NCBI GenBank assembly: GCA_029204225.1
Contig: CM055092.1
Location: forward strand, 13,644,476 to 13,708,475
Direction of reading: 5' to 3'
DNA: 64,000 bases
Source of the DNA: Diphasiastrum complanatum
Taxonomy: Eukaryota > Streptophyta > Lycopodiopsida > Lycopodiales > Lycopodiaceae
Part shown: positions 1 to 11,054 of the stretch, one piece after another
Layout: the number at the start of each line of letters is the position of its first letter
How positions within the stretch are numbered: the first letter of the stretch is position 1
The notes under the pieces: model-generated
Told to the model about the DNA's origin: nothing
The model's database searches: none
Seen by the model: the letters and a program-made list of their open reading frames with translations, nothing else
Position numbers and translations under genes: made by a program

Positions 1-730
1 TTTTAGTGATTTTTTAGCACTTAAATCCAATTTTTTGCTCACTGGAATCAAACTAACTCTCGCAAGCTCTTCTATGTCCTGGTCTCTCTGAGATGGAACT
101 TCAGAATCCTCTGCGAGAGTTCTTGACCATTGGAACTGAAAATTTCACTGTCTGTGAGGGTTCACTGGTATTTTCCTGTCTTTTTTTCACTGGGAACTCT
201 CGCACAGACACTTATACATCAAACTAACTCTTGCAAGCTTCTCTGTGTCCTGGTCTCACTAAGATGGAACTTCAGAGGGCTCTACGAGAGTTCTTATGAA
301 GATCTGAATTTTTTTGGATTTTTTCAAGGGTTTTTTAAAAATTTTATGATTTTTACAATATGCTTGGAACTAACTCTCGGAGGTTTCTATGTAGGTCTGG
401 GACAGTACCTTGGAGCTACTGCTAGTCATGCAAGGGTTAATTCCCACTGATTCTGGAGATATACAAATCTGATGAGTTTTTTGGCTCTTTTTCCCTCCAA
501 AATGCAGATTGGTGTGTTTTTTGAGTTTTTTGGATGATTGTTTTGGGTTTCAAGCCCTTAGAGGTTGTTCAGGGCCTCCTCTACCCTCTCACACCGCCTC
601 CGCTAGTTGTGAACAGTCCAAACACAAAAAAATACAGAAAACTAACTCTAAACTCCCAAAAATCTACCTAAACTACTCTAAAAAACAAGAAAATAGCTAA
701 AATGCAGCTAAACTAGTCAGTGGAAACCTA
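1..730 (-). mobile_element. Internal region of a tRNA-Asp-primed LTR element, with repeat units
   Basis: This stretch lies just inside the primer binding site at 731-748 and so is the start of the internal region of a minus-strand LTR element that runs off the window. It holds no convincing reading frame. Two diverged units (about 55-130 and 222-293) share a core on fast inspection: each opens with AACTCTCGCAAG or a variant and closes with the inverted CTCTGCGAGAGTT. A run of related units occurs at 27100-27260. The rest is T-rich low-complexity DNA. Assignment as retroelement interior is inferred from position. Confidence 0.55.
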
Positions 731-748
731 TCCCCGGCAACGGCGCCA
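731..748 (-). other. Primer binding site, tRNA-Asp type
   Basis: The plus strand reads TCCCCGGCAACGGCGCCA, which is the 3' end of plant tRNA-Asp including CCA. The minus strand is therefore a perfect 18-base primer binding site one base from the LTR end at 750. Asp-tRNA priming is typical of some plant Ty3/gypsy elements such as Athila and relatives, whereas the other elements here use initiator-Met tRNA. Confidence 0.8.
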
Positions 749-749
749 C

Positions 750-1567
750 TGCGGAGTCGAAGATCTCTCGTAGTATAGCCCTTCCGCCTGTCAACAAAGG
801 TTAGATCACTAGATAGGTACCTAACCATGCATAGATGCTACTTTTAGTTAATTTCCTACTTTCTCCCTTAACTCTACTCACCACTATACTACTCCTCTTT
901 AACTCTACTCCTCTACACTAACATTCATCATGGTTTTGGTTGAAGAGAAGGATGGGAGAAGAAGAAATTGAGAAGGGAGGAGAAAGAGAGAGAGAGAGAG
1001 TGAGGGTGGAGGTTAGCTCAAATGCTCCTTATGCTTGTTAATGGAAAAGCATTCACTATGGCAAACAATAAGCATGGAAATAGAAAGCAATGGAAAACAC
1101 AATAAAGAGCAATAGCAAGTAGTGAATAGCAAATGATGATGCTTCTCTTCCAAAAATGGTAGAGTTTCCTCCTCCTCATTAAGCATGAAAATAGTGTACA
1201 AATGGTGCTTTTTTATAAAATGGGGAAAGCCCTTGCCCCTCAATCTTATTGGCTAATATTCACAATGATCCTATCCATTCATCTTGGAACCAACTTGATC
1301 CAATCCACAAAAAGTACATTAGAAATCACAAGATTCATGTGAGTCTCAATTTGGACCCAACTCTAAAAAGTGATCTCTAAGTTTAAAAATGACATTGGGC
1401 CTCTAGTTTTATTTTAATTCCAAGGCCCAAGTCAAGTTTATTTTATTTACAACTCTAATTGCGTGCTCATTGGGCCATGGGCTTATACACGCAGGATGCC
1501 ATGCCCTCGCAACACATTTTTTTGGAGGATTTTATTTATTTAGACTTTGTTGGGAATACCCCCAACA
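750..1567 (-). repeat. 5' LTR of a tRNA-Asp-primed element
   Basis: On the minus strand this repeat starts TGTTGGGGGTATTCCC at 1567 and ends in CA at 750, directly against the Asp primer site. It is about 818 bp. It contains a (GA)n stretch near 983-1000. A diverged relative lies at 12264-12990. Because the primer site is on its low-coordinate side, this is the 5' LTR of an element extending leftward. Confidence 0.65.
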
Positions 1568-3307
1568 ACATGTTGTGACCTCCTCCATGTACTCAACGTG
1601 CTTGAGGCTCTGCTCATTTTTCGGTGGAAAAAAGACCTTATGGATGGCCTCCAGCCAAAATTGGACTATCCATGTTTGAAATTTGTTTGGCCAGGGGTGG
1701 CCTAGCATAGCTGCTCTATAATACACTCTGGCCACTAGGATTTGGTCTTTGAGCTTGTCAGACGCCATGGCATTATTTGGATCAAAGAATAGTGGTGGCA
1801 AAAAATTTTCCCATTTAGTGCGGACTCGCAGCAAAAATTCTAGATCATGGGCGAATTCATAAGCCACGTGAACTATGAGATCTGTTCACTTGATATATTG
1901 TTTGGAAAACTGGACTAGAGCCCTTTTGGCATCTACGTCTGTTCCCCATCCATGCTCTGAATAGACCAAATTTATCATCCTAATGGTAATCTAGTCCAAA
2001 GTTGTCCCGCACTGCGCCCATTTATGTCTGTGTGGAATGGGGACGAAGTGGGGATTGATCCGCAACTGCCTTGGACTAGACACGTACGTTCTGATGGTCG
2101 ACAAAGTTTTCTCAAAGATGTGTTGTCACCATGCAGGTTGTGGTGCCAGAGTCGGAAGGCACACAATCTCATTTTCTTTTATTTCCTTGGCAGCAAATGT
2201 GATCTGCCACCTGCCGCGTGAGGATTCGTGGGGATGCTGCTTGAGAAATTCATCTATCTCTTCACACTCTTGGGTTTTTGGAATGCTCGGTTGGCCGATA
2301 TTGAACGAGAGCCTTGGGAGGTTAATGCTCATTGCTCCTCTGCCAATCTTATTGAAATATGCTCTGGCCCTAGCCCTTGGTCTGTTCCTTGATCTACTCC
2401 TTGGTCTGCCGGCCCAGGTGCATCTGATCCTTGATCTTGGCTAATATCTGCTTGTGTAGCTTCAAGTGTGGGTGGCAGTGGAATTACCACGAGGGTCGGT
2501 GGTGGCTGCTGGCTCATGCACTGCTGCTAGTCCTTGAGAGCTGCCTTGGCTTGTGAGAGTTTGTAATGGGCCTAAAGGCGATATCCGTCGAAGGTTGCTT
2601 GGTAGCTCGCCAGTGTCTACCGGAATAGCTGCACCTACTGGGTCAGGAAGTTTGCCTCAAGCTGGGTGAGCGGTCTGTTTGTGGGCATAGACTAGGCGAG
2701 CCACTCCGTTTTCTCTCTGTGGAGGGCTTGTGCCTCAGCTCCGAGGTGTTGATTTTCGATTTCGGCCACTTATAATTGGGCCTAGAGGGGGCAAGCTGCG
2801 ATTGGTGCGGTTTGCTGGGCTTCGTGAACTTTTGCAGTCGCGTCAGTCACAAACTTGTAGAGGGCCTTAATATAGCCTTGAAGGCTGGCCTCTACTTCAG
2901 GACCTGGTCCTTTTTGGCCTGCTCATGTTGTTGTGCTATCTGTAGGTCATGTTGGAGCCGTGAGAGCTCTGCGCTCAACTTGGTGTTGCTAGTTGCGAGT
3001 TCCACCACCCGACCGTCCAATGTAAATTTGGCTGCTACAAGGCCAAGTAGCAATGTGCCCAAGGCTGGTAGGCCATCGTGACGCCCTGAGGAGCGACCGG
3101 TGTTGTGATGCTGACTAGGCCTTGCTGAGGGGGGGGACGGAAGGTCAGAGGTGTGAAGAGGAAGAGAGATCAACTGTTCAAAAGAGGCGACAATGTTGGG
3201 CATGGAAAACGGCAAGGTGTGTTGATGATGGAGGGAGAGGTGGGGGGTAACAAGTTGATGATGGAGGGGGGAATGGATGAGGCAATGGTGATGGAGGGAG
3301 TGGCAAG
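1568..3307 (-). pseudogene. Family X retroelement-type protein, copy 1 (broken)
   Basis: A minus-strand coding relic in several frames, closely similar in order and content to copy 2 at 12991-15545. From the C-terminal side it shows a conserved block with FDPNNAMASDKL and VYYRAAMLG (1532-1867), a segment with FLKQHPHESSRG (2126-2332), a Pro/Gln/Asp-rich segment (2329-2517), and a coiled-coil-like stretch with LATSNTKLSAELSRLQ (2892-3215). The N-terminal half is missing because copia element A begins at 3308. I do not recognise the family. Its place just upstream of an LTR on the minus strand suggests a 3' open reading frame of the LTR element, which is inference. Confidence 0.5.
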
Positions 3308-4474
3308 TGTTGGATTATTCTCCTTGTCACTAATCGACTAATCAGTTTTAATCCTCATCCATTGTTTATCCAGTTCTGTTGATTTTCCTGTGCCTTTACA
3401 CAGTCTGCAGATTACAAGTGTTTTTACACAGTCTGTAGAAATACATGGAGTTTGAAAACAGTGTTGCATTTTTTGCTTGTCAATAATTACGTGTAAAAAT
3501 GCAGTGTCACCTTTTTTGCATTTTTCACCTGTCAGGATTTGCGAGTAAATATGTAGAGTCGCATTTTTCAAAGTGCCTCAAATGTTAAGGAAATGAATCT
3601 GGCAAAGTGTGGGGCTACCCTAAATGAGATTTAAGGACACTGTCGGGTTGTCGCTTTTTGCGACACTGTCACCTGTGACAGTTTTAATTCATTTCTGTAG
3701 AGTGACAGTTTTAGTTCATTTATGCAGACAGACTGTTTACGACCAATTTTCACCGCTTATCAACAATCAATTTATGAGAAGGAACTGGATGAATGCTAGC
3801 GGACACCAACCAACTAGCAATCGCATTTGACCACCTAATTACTTAGTATAAATCAGCTGTTTATACATCTCTTTTCAAGTTCTGAAGCAAGTTTTGAATT
3901 TTTTGATCAATAGATCAGCAAGTATTGAATAGTTAGCTCTTTCTCTCCCAAGCCTGCGAGCTTGAACAATCCTGAGCATTCTAGCTCACTTCTTAGAGTT
4001 GTTTAGAGATTGCTATTGCGCTTACTGCTTATCAGCATTGCGCTTAATTCAGAATTTCATTTTAGTCGTTCAGAGATAGGTTAGAGTACTCGGCTTCGAT
4101 ACGCAGCTTATTGTACTCATTTACTTTTGTTTCGTTTTTATACTGAATCAATACTATCTTTTATTTCCTTCAGATTTGTCTCCAAATGTATGCGTTTCTG
4201 TAGTTCTTTGTGACTAATTATTTGCTTGATAATTCAATGCATTATTGTTTGGCTACATAATCACTGTAGTACTGATGATTTCAAAGTTAGTTACAATAAG
4301 ATTGAATGTGATCTCTATCACTATTGTTTTGTTCGAAATTGATAGGCGTATTCATGCATGGAGAAAGAGGAAGATAGTCTATTCTCTTGCGCACAATAAG
4401 TTTTCTTTCTTGTCATTCGAATTATTTTTATTCGAACCTTATTCCACCTATCTTTCACATACCTCTTTTCAACA
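3308..4474 (+). repeat. 5' LTR of copia element A
   Basis: About 1167 bp, starting TGTTGGATTATTCTCC and ending TTTTCAACA. The first 524 bp align with the 3' LTR at 8579-9112. The later part holds a segment (about 3836-3935, including CTTTTCAAGTTCTGAAGC) that recurs inverted in the LTR fragment of element D at 29236-29343. Confidence 0.88.
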
Positions 4475-4529
4475 TGGTATCAGAGCAAGATCACTACTTC
4501 TTTATCTGAACCGACATGGTATCAGAGCG
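4475..4529 (+). other. Doubled primer binding site of element A (initiator-Met tRNA)
   Basis: TGGTATCAGAGC, the usual plant copia primer site, occurs at 4475-4486 directly after the LTR end and again at 4517-4528, 42 bp downstream. Both copies are preceded by an ACA trinucleotide. The first is correctly placed against the LTR. Confidence 0.85.
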
Positions 4530-4722
4530 TTGATTCTTCTTCGAGACATAATACTATCTCGATATCAGAGAGAAAGCTCTAATACTTGATATCTTTCACG
4601 GTATTAAATTGATATCATATTCTTCAGTTTCTTTCATTGTTTCAGTATTAGAGAATTGATTTCCTGTTGTTGGCATTACTACATCTTAGTGTTATCGGTA
4701 CAATCGACAGAATAAATTCCAG

Positions 4723-5560
4723 ATGGATTCTCAAAGTAAAGCTGGTCTTATTGCAGACAAGCTGAATAGATCCAATTATCATTTGTGAAAATTTAAGATA
4801 AAGACCTTGCTAATCGCCAACGAGTTATGGGACGTTGTTATAGGTATAGAAGTAAAACCTGAAGATGACACGTAAGACTCAAAGTGAAAATTGAAGGATG
4901 GTAAAGCTTTCGCACTTATTATCCTCAATGTATCAAATACATAGATTGGACACATAGCTGAAGCTAAAACTTCAAAAGACGTTTGGGACATCCTGAACTC
5001 ACTATATGACGTGAGGGACGTAACTACTAAGTTACATCTACGATGGAAATTCTTCACATTTAAGATGTCTGATGATGATTTTCTTCAAAGTCACATTAAC
5101 CAGTTTAAGAATCTCTTGCAATAGATGGTTGTTGTCGGATCAGTCATAGATGATCAAGATGCAATTATGACATTGCTTTCAAGCTTGTCCTCTACATATG
5201 AGAACGAGGTGATGATCATATCGACACACTCAGATTTAACTCTTACTAGAGTTATCACTATGTTGCTACAAGTAGACAATAGAAGAAGTCAAGAAACTTT
5301 GTCTATTTCCCCCTCTCAAGCTCTATATGTCAATAAAGGCTCTAAGCGACAGAAGCAGAAAAACTCCAAGAAGGCTGCAACGAATCAGAAGCTGACTCAA
5401 AGTCAAGTATAATCATCAAATTCACAGTCGAAGAAGAAGATTTTTTGTAGGTATTGCAAGTGCAATAACCATGAGATCAAGGATTGCCGAATTCTCCAAG
5501 CAAAGAATGAAGCCAAGCAACCTGATCAACAAGCAAACACAGTTTCCTCATCTCTACAGG
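4723..5560 (+). pseudogene. gag: gag of copia element A, with stop codons
   Basis: Copia-type gag, which would form the virus-like particle coat. The start ATG at 4723 opens MDSQSKAGLIADKLNRSNYH, matching the N-terminus of element C's gag. The Trp expected after NYHL is TGA, and further stops follow (such as the TGA in the SKWKLKDG motif and a TAG at 5122). A clean run resumes at 5125-5412. A single zinc knuckle is readable at about 5450-5490 as CRYCKCNNHEIKDC. No working gag can be translated. Confidence 0.8.
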
Positions 5561-5565
5561 TCGAA

Positions 5566-6900
5566 GTGGACGAAGGCGCATTCATGGTCAAAGACCAAAG
5601 TGCATTTTTGGATGATTCATGGTTTCTTGATTTTGGAGCATTTCAACACATGACCAATCAACGTGAGATTTTCAACTCCTACACGCCTTATAACATGAAG
5701 AAATTTGTTCATCTTGGTGACAATAGTACTCACACTATTAAAGATAAATATTCTGTAAGATTGCAATTCCAGCATGAGCAATTCAAACTATTATCAAAAG
5801 TATTATATGTTTCTAAACTCTCTACAAATATGTTATCAGTAAGTAGGATTACAGATTTAGTTCATAAGGTAGAATTCGAATATGATCAATGCAAAATTAT
5901 TGATAGGAGTAATAAGATCCTTGCACTCGGCAAGAGGCAATGTTACTTATATAGATTTGCACATTGTTATTATGAGTCTAGTCTAGCCTTGAAATCTCTG
6001 TTCTAGTCAATAAAGCATTACTATAGCATCATTGCTTAGGACACTTGAATTATGCATCTGTTTTGAACATGTCCAGACAATCCATGGTTCTTGATCTTGA
6101 CTATCCTTCTGGTAAGGTCGATCTCCCTGTCTGTCATAGCTGCATCTTTGGAAAGCAGACTAGGATTCTTTTTAGATCAAACCATAGGCATGCAACAAAA
6201 GGTCTGTTAGATGTTCATACATATATATGTGGACCTATGCAAACTCCTTCATTCCTAAATACAAAGTATTTCATTACTTTTATTGACAAATTCTCCAGAA
6301 GAACAACTATTTATATCATTAAACATAAATCATAGGCTTTCATCAAATTCAGACAATTCAAAGAGCATGCTGAGAATCAAACTGGCAAAGAATCAAAGCA
6401 CTGAGGTCAGATGACGGGGAAGATACATCTCCACTGAATTCAAGGAGTATTGCCTTAACAACGACATTGAGCAACAATACATTATCTCCTATTCACCTCA
6501 GTCAAATGGTCTTGCTTAGAGAAAGAACATAACCTTAGTTGAATCGGCGAAGTGCATGTTATCACATGCGACACTTCTGAAGTCCTTCTGGGCTGAAGTC
6601 ATTTCAACAACAACCTATATTTAGAACACATGTCCTACTAAATGTCTCTCAGACAAAACACCATTCGAAGCTTGGACAGGTACCAAACCTACGAGTTTTT
6701 GGATGTACTACTTTTGTGCAGATACATCGTGATCTCAGGAAGAAGCTCGCCTTCCAGAGTATCAAATCTATTTTCATCAGCTACACTACTTCAGATCAAG
6801 CCTACAAGTTGTTCGATCCCATCGAGTTGAAGATATTCACTAGTTGGGATGTCATCTTCATCGAAGATCAGACTTCAAAAGAAAAGGTAGTCTCCATGTA
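5566..6900 (+). pseudogene. pol: Protease and integrase region of copia element A
   Basis: The protease site reads WFLDFGAFQHM near 5620-5655, where copia normally has DSGA; the Ser is Phe. The pre-integrase zinc part follows with GHLNYA near 6040 and CHSCIFGKQTR near 6140. Integrase core pieces include CGPMQTPSFLNTKYFITFID near 6230-6290. Stop codons and frameshifts are frequent: 6006, 6336, a TAG within the GLAxRKN motif near 6518. The linker after integrase is still visible to about 6900. Confidence 0.78.
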
Positions 6901-7099
6901 GCCAACCTGTCAAATTCTCCTGACATATTAAACTTTCAGGTTCCTCGGTTGACTATTCCCATTGAAGGTCCAAGCTCTTCTACTTTTGACGAAAATCAAT
7001 GACGAATCAGAAGATGATGATGTTGCAATTTAGCAACTACAATATTACCTTATCGAAACTAATAAAACATCCTACCATTACCACTATGTCATTAGCACA

Positions 7100-8510
7100 A
7101 ATATGATCAACTTCCTATATTACCTAGTAGATCTTCAAGAGCAAGCAAACCACCTAACCGGTATATCAACGAGTCTGCAGCCTACCTTGTTCAGGAACCG
7201 ACGTTTGTCCAAGAGGCACTCAGTCAGCCTGATTCAGATCTCTGGAAATAAGCTATGGATAAAGAGTATTCATCTCTTATTAAGAACCAGACATGGATAA
7301 TTGTCGAATTACATGCTAGCAGAAACGTAGTTGATTGCAAATGGATTTTCGAAGTCAAGTACAATACAGATGGGAGCATCAACAAGAGAAAGGAACGACT
7401 TGTCGCCAGATGATTTTCTCAGGTATACAATGTCGATTACACTGAGACCTTCAGTCCAATAGTCAAGCATTCTTCTATTCGACTTTTTCTATCATTTGCC
7501 ACTGTAGCAAATTTGGAAATACATTAAATAGATGTACTGAAAACATATATCAATGGAGTTATCAAAGAAGACATTTACATGGTGCAACACGAAGATTATA
7601 TTATCGAGGGTAAACACAATCGTGTGTGTAAACTCCATAAGGCACTTCATGGCTTGAAGCAATCTACTCGAGCATGGTTTCAAAGGATCAATACTTTCCT
7701 TATTGATCACCATGACCGATCTGGGTGAAGCTCATTTCTGCCTTGGTATACAAATCCATAGAGACAGAAAACAGAAGTTGGTCTACATTACACAACAGAG
7801 GTACATCTACAACATGTTAGTCAGATATAATTTGATTAATTGCAGTTAGCTCTCTCACCAATGGAGTCTCAAATTGTCAAAGGACCAGTGTCCCCAAACA
7901 ATTCATGAGAAGCAACAGATGCGTGAGTATCCTTACCATTCTATTATAGGATCTCTTATGTATGCCATGATCTGTACCAGACCAGACATAGCTTTTGCAG
8001 TCAGCTCTCTCAGTCAGTTTATGACAAATCCCGGTGTAGCACATTGGAAGGCTCTTATCAGAGTCATGAGCAAACTCAATTTACTCAGTGGTTACATAGA
8101 TGCAAGTTGGGTAGGAGATCTAGACACTCGTAAATCCACTTCCAGATTTACATTCTTCCTCAACGATGGTCCAATTTCCTAGAACAGTCGCAAGCAATCT
8201 TCAATAGCTCTATCTTCCATTAAATCAGAGTATATCGCAGCCCCTCAAGCTACAAAGGAAGCAATTTGGTTGAGGAACTTACTCCGAAATATCGATCTGA
8301 ATCAATATGCTCCGACGACATTATTTTTTGTGGTAATAGTGCCATTGCTTTATCAACCAACCCTAGATTTCAATCTAGGAGTAAGCACATTGAACTGAAG
8401 TATCATTTCGTCAGAAGCAAAGTTCTCAACGAAGAGGTCAGATTACAGTACTCTAGAATGCAAGATATGACACAACAGATATTTTTACCAAAGCATTAAG
8501 TTTGGAAGCA
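7100..8510 (+). pseudogene. pol: Reverse transcriptase-RNase H region of copia element A, YVDD deleted
   Basis: The reverse transcriptase N-terminal part is readable in changing frames (VDCKWIFEVKYNTDGS near 7330-7380; LHGLKQSTRAWF near 7650). Near 7705 the sequence jumps straight to the later MTDLGEAHFCLGIQIHRD block, so the segment that carries the YVDD active site is missing. The connection and RNase H follow (TRPDIAFAVSSLSQF near 7980; a SKHIELKYHF block near 8380). The end is close to the polypurine tract AAGGGGGAG at 8570-8578. Confidence 0.8.
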
Positions 8511-8578
8511 CACAGAAGATTCTACGTAAGAATTAAGTTTGAAGGTCAAGGCATTCAAGGATTCAGATTAAGGGGGAG

Positions 8579-9112
8579 TGTTGGATTATTCTCCTTCTTA
8601 CTAATCGACCAATCGGTTTTAATTTTCATCCATTGTTTATCCAATTTTGCGGATTTTCCCATGTCTCTACACAATCTACAGATTTACAAGTGTTATTACA
8701 CAGTCTGTAGAAATACATGGAGTTTTGATAATAGGGTCGTATTTTTTGCCTGTTAGGAATTACGTATAAAAATGCAGTGTCGCCTTTTTTGCATTTTTCG
8801 CCTGTCTGGATTTGCGAGTAAATATGCAGAGTCGCATCTTTTGCATTTTTCAAAGTGCCTCAAACATTAAAAAAATGACTCTGGCAAAGTGTGGGGTACT
8901 AAATGAGATTTAAGGACACTGTCAAGTTTTTCGCAAAAAGCCAACATCGTCGCCTATGGCAGTTTTAGTTCATTTCTATAGAGTGACAATTTTAGTTCAT
9001 TTATGCAGACAGAATGTTTACGGCCAATTCTCACCGCTTATCAGCAATCAATTTCTAAGAAGGAACTGGATGAATGCCAACGAACACCAGCCAATTAGCA
9101 ATCGCATTTGAC
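8579..9112 (+). repeat. 3' LTR of element A, truncated
   Basis: Starts TGTTGGATTATTCTCC right after the polypurine tract and follows the 5' LTR for about 534 bp to GCATTTGAC. At 9113 it switches abruptly to minus-strand integrase sequence of element B. Confidence 0.88.
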
Positions 9113-9163
9113 GAATTCCATTGAGGTGTGTATGATGCAGTCTTTGTATGCATAATACCTCGA

Positions 9164-9751
9164 TCAGTACAGAAAGTTTTGAATTCGTTTGGAATGTACT
9201 CGTCCATGATCTGTGTGAATTTGCTTCAACTTGTTGCATGTCTGCTTCTCAGCCCCATTCGTATACTCAACAAATTTCTCGAAAGCTTCTGATTTTGTAC
9301 AAATAAAGTATACTATAGCGAACTTGCTGAAGTCATCAATAAACGTTATAAAGTATTTTGCATCACCTAAAGACAATACTCCAAATGGTCCACAGATATC
9401 TGAATGTACAGTTTCCAGTACCTTGGTTGCTTTATAAACATCTTTACTGAAAGGTGTTCGAGTCATTTTGCCTTTAAGACAAGATTCGCAGGCAGTTCGA
9501 ATATCTCGACTCTTGATTTCGACTCCTTCAATTCTCTGACTCTTGTTGGCTTGGTACAAGGCTTCCATGTTAATGTGATATAACCTCTTGTGCCACATAA
9601 TATCTATCAATTTTTTAGTTTGATTTGCTTGTTCGACTCGAGTTCGAATGATCAAGTGATACAAATTACCATCTCTGTTACCTTTATCAACTAGGTTATC
9701 AGAATCTTCATCGAACAATTTACAAGAGTCCCTTCTGAAGGTTACTGACAT
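9164..9751 (-). pseudogene. pol: Integrase fragment of element B
   Basis: A 195-codon open stretch covering the pre-integrase and integrase core. It shows MWHKRLYHINMEAL, the CESCLKGKMTRTPF zinc part, HSDICGPF and KYFITFIDDFSKFAIVYF. The catalytic region then reads HTDHGRVHS where copia normally has RSDNGGE, so a catalytic-site mutation or frame disturbance is present. It stops at the truncation boundary. Confidence 0.85.
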
Positions 9752-10600
9752 TCCTATGTCGACTATCTTTGCTACGGATAGAAGATCTTTATCGAGAGTA
9801 GGAACATAGAGAACTTCCTCCAGTTTCTTGTCACCCTAATTTGTGTCTAACCACAATACACCAGTTCCATCAACTACATGCTTAGAACCGTCTCCAAGTA
9901 TAATGAATCTTGAATAATTCGTCTTCTTATACTCAGATAAAATTTGTTTCGAGAAAACAAAATGTGACGTGGCTCTCGAATCAAGTACTACTTCTCGAAT
10001 TTTCGAATTTGATGAACAACATAGATCAGCACAAACATATGCTGCTGAGTTTCATGTCGTCCTCTCTTCTGCTACTTTGGAGCATTCTGCCTTGTCTTCG
10101 ACAAAATTTGAATCTGAAGGTTCGCTTTGATTCTGCTCCTTCTTGTTTTTGGGATTTTGATAACAGTCTACTGCTGCATGACCCCGTTTATGACAATGAA
10201 TACAATCAATCTTTGGATTCAACCAGCACTTGTCTTCTGTATGACCTGATCTTTTGCATCTGTTGCAAATCTTTCTATTGTTTTTCTAATTGTCGATCAT
10301 TTGTATTGGATTCGTCTGAACAATTTCTATTCTTCTTAGATGACTCCCTCTTAGAATTAAACTTCTTTGAAGTCTGAGTAAATAGATCTTTTTCTGAATC
10401 ACCATTATCGTCATAGCGTTCGTGAGCTTCTACTTCCTCTTTGGCTCCATCTATCGCCTTTTGAAGTGTCATAGACAAATCTTTTGCCAGTAAAGTTCAA
10501 GTTGTGTGGAATGACCTGGGTAGGGCTCGAAGAAAATAGCTAAGTTGTTTTTTCTTTGAGATTGCATTTTTGGTGCCGAAATTCTGCAAAGAAATAAACA
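9751..10600 (-). pseudogene. Protease and double zinc-knuckle region of element B
   Basis: Reading the minus strand from about 10290 down, two CCHC-type knuckles follow each other (CKRSGHTEDKCW, then CIHCHKRGHAAVDC), then an acidic linker and the protease motif VVLDSRATSHF near 9970-10005. The active-site Gly of DSGA is Arg (codon AGA). The same change is in element F. The frame is interrupted by stops near 10046 and elsewhere. Confidence 0.75.
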
Positions 10601-10613
10601 GATCGTTTATCTT

Positions 10614-11000
10614 TCATACAAAAGTGGTCAGATCTTTGTCGTCCCATTGTAGGTAAGTCAACTGGTCTTCCAAGAACATGATTTGATTACAAGATCGAGT
10701 CTCATTCTTGGTTTGCAATTCTTCCCACAATTCTTTCGCATTCGAAGTTGATGAAAGATCTAGCATTATGTTGTCATTCACTGAAGTCGCAATAATTGCT
10801 ATAGTTTTGTCATTTTGCTCCTTCCATTCACGAAGTTCTTTGCCAAGAGTAATTGGCTTCTCTTTTGTTGGTTCTACCCATTGCCAAAGACCTTTGCCCT
10901 TCAGTATGAGTGAAGTTTTTAACTTCCTAATTAAATAATTCAAACCTTCTATATCGAAGATCGTACTGATCTTAGATTGAATGTTGATGATCGAAGACAT
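10614..11000 (-). pseudogene. gag: gag N-terminal part of element B
   Basis: A 128-codon open stretch starting MSSIINIQSKISTIFDIEG at 11000 with the conserved gag pattern LKTSLILKGKGLWQW, then LWEELQTKNETRS and LEDQLTYLQW. These blocks match element F's gag (LSKAKEMWDALLTKF, MLEDQLMNLQW). It lies 55 bp inside the primer binding site. Confidence 0.85.
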
Positions 11001-11054
11001 CTTCTAATCTTCCGAATAAGCTCCAGATAAGGTTTGTTGATGGATGTGAGAGGT

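Larger units (their letters stand above)
3308..9112 (+). mobile_element. Copia retrotransposon A, 3' LTR truncated
   Basis: A near-complete plus-strand Ty1/copia element: 5' LTR, initiator-Met primer site, gag, protease, integrase, reverse transcriptase, RNase H, polypurine tract and a 3' LTR that stops after about 534 bp. It starts immediately after the sequence GTGGCAAG of family X copy 1; in copy 2 the same GTGGCAAG continues uninterrupted near 14971, so A inserted into copy 1. The right end passes without a gap into minus-strand element B, so no target-site duplication can be read. All reading frames are broken. Confidence 0.9.
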
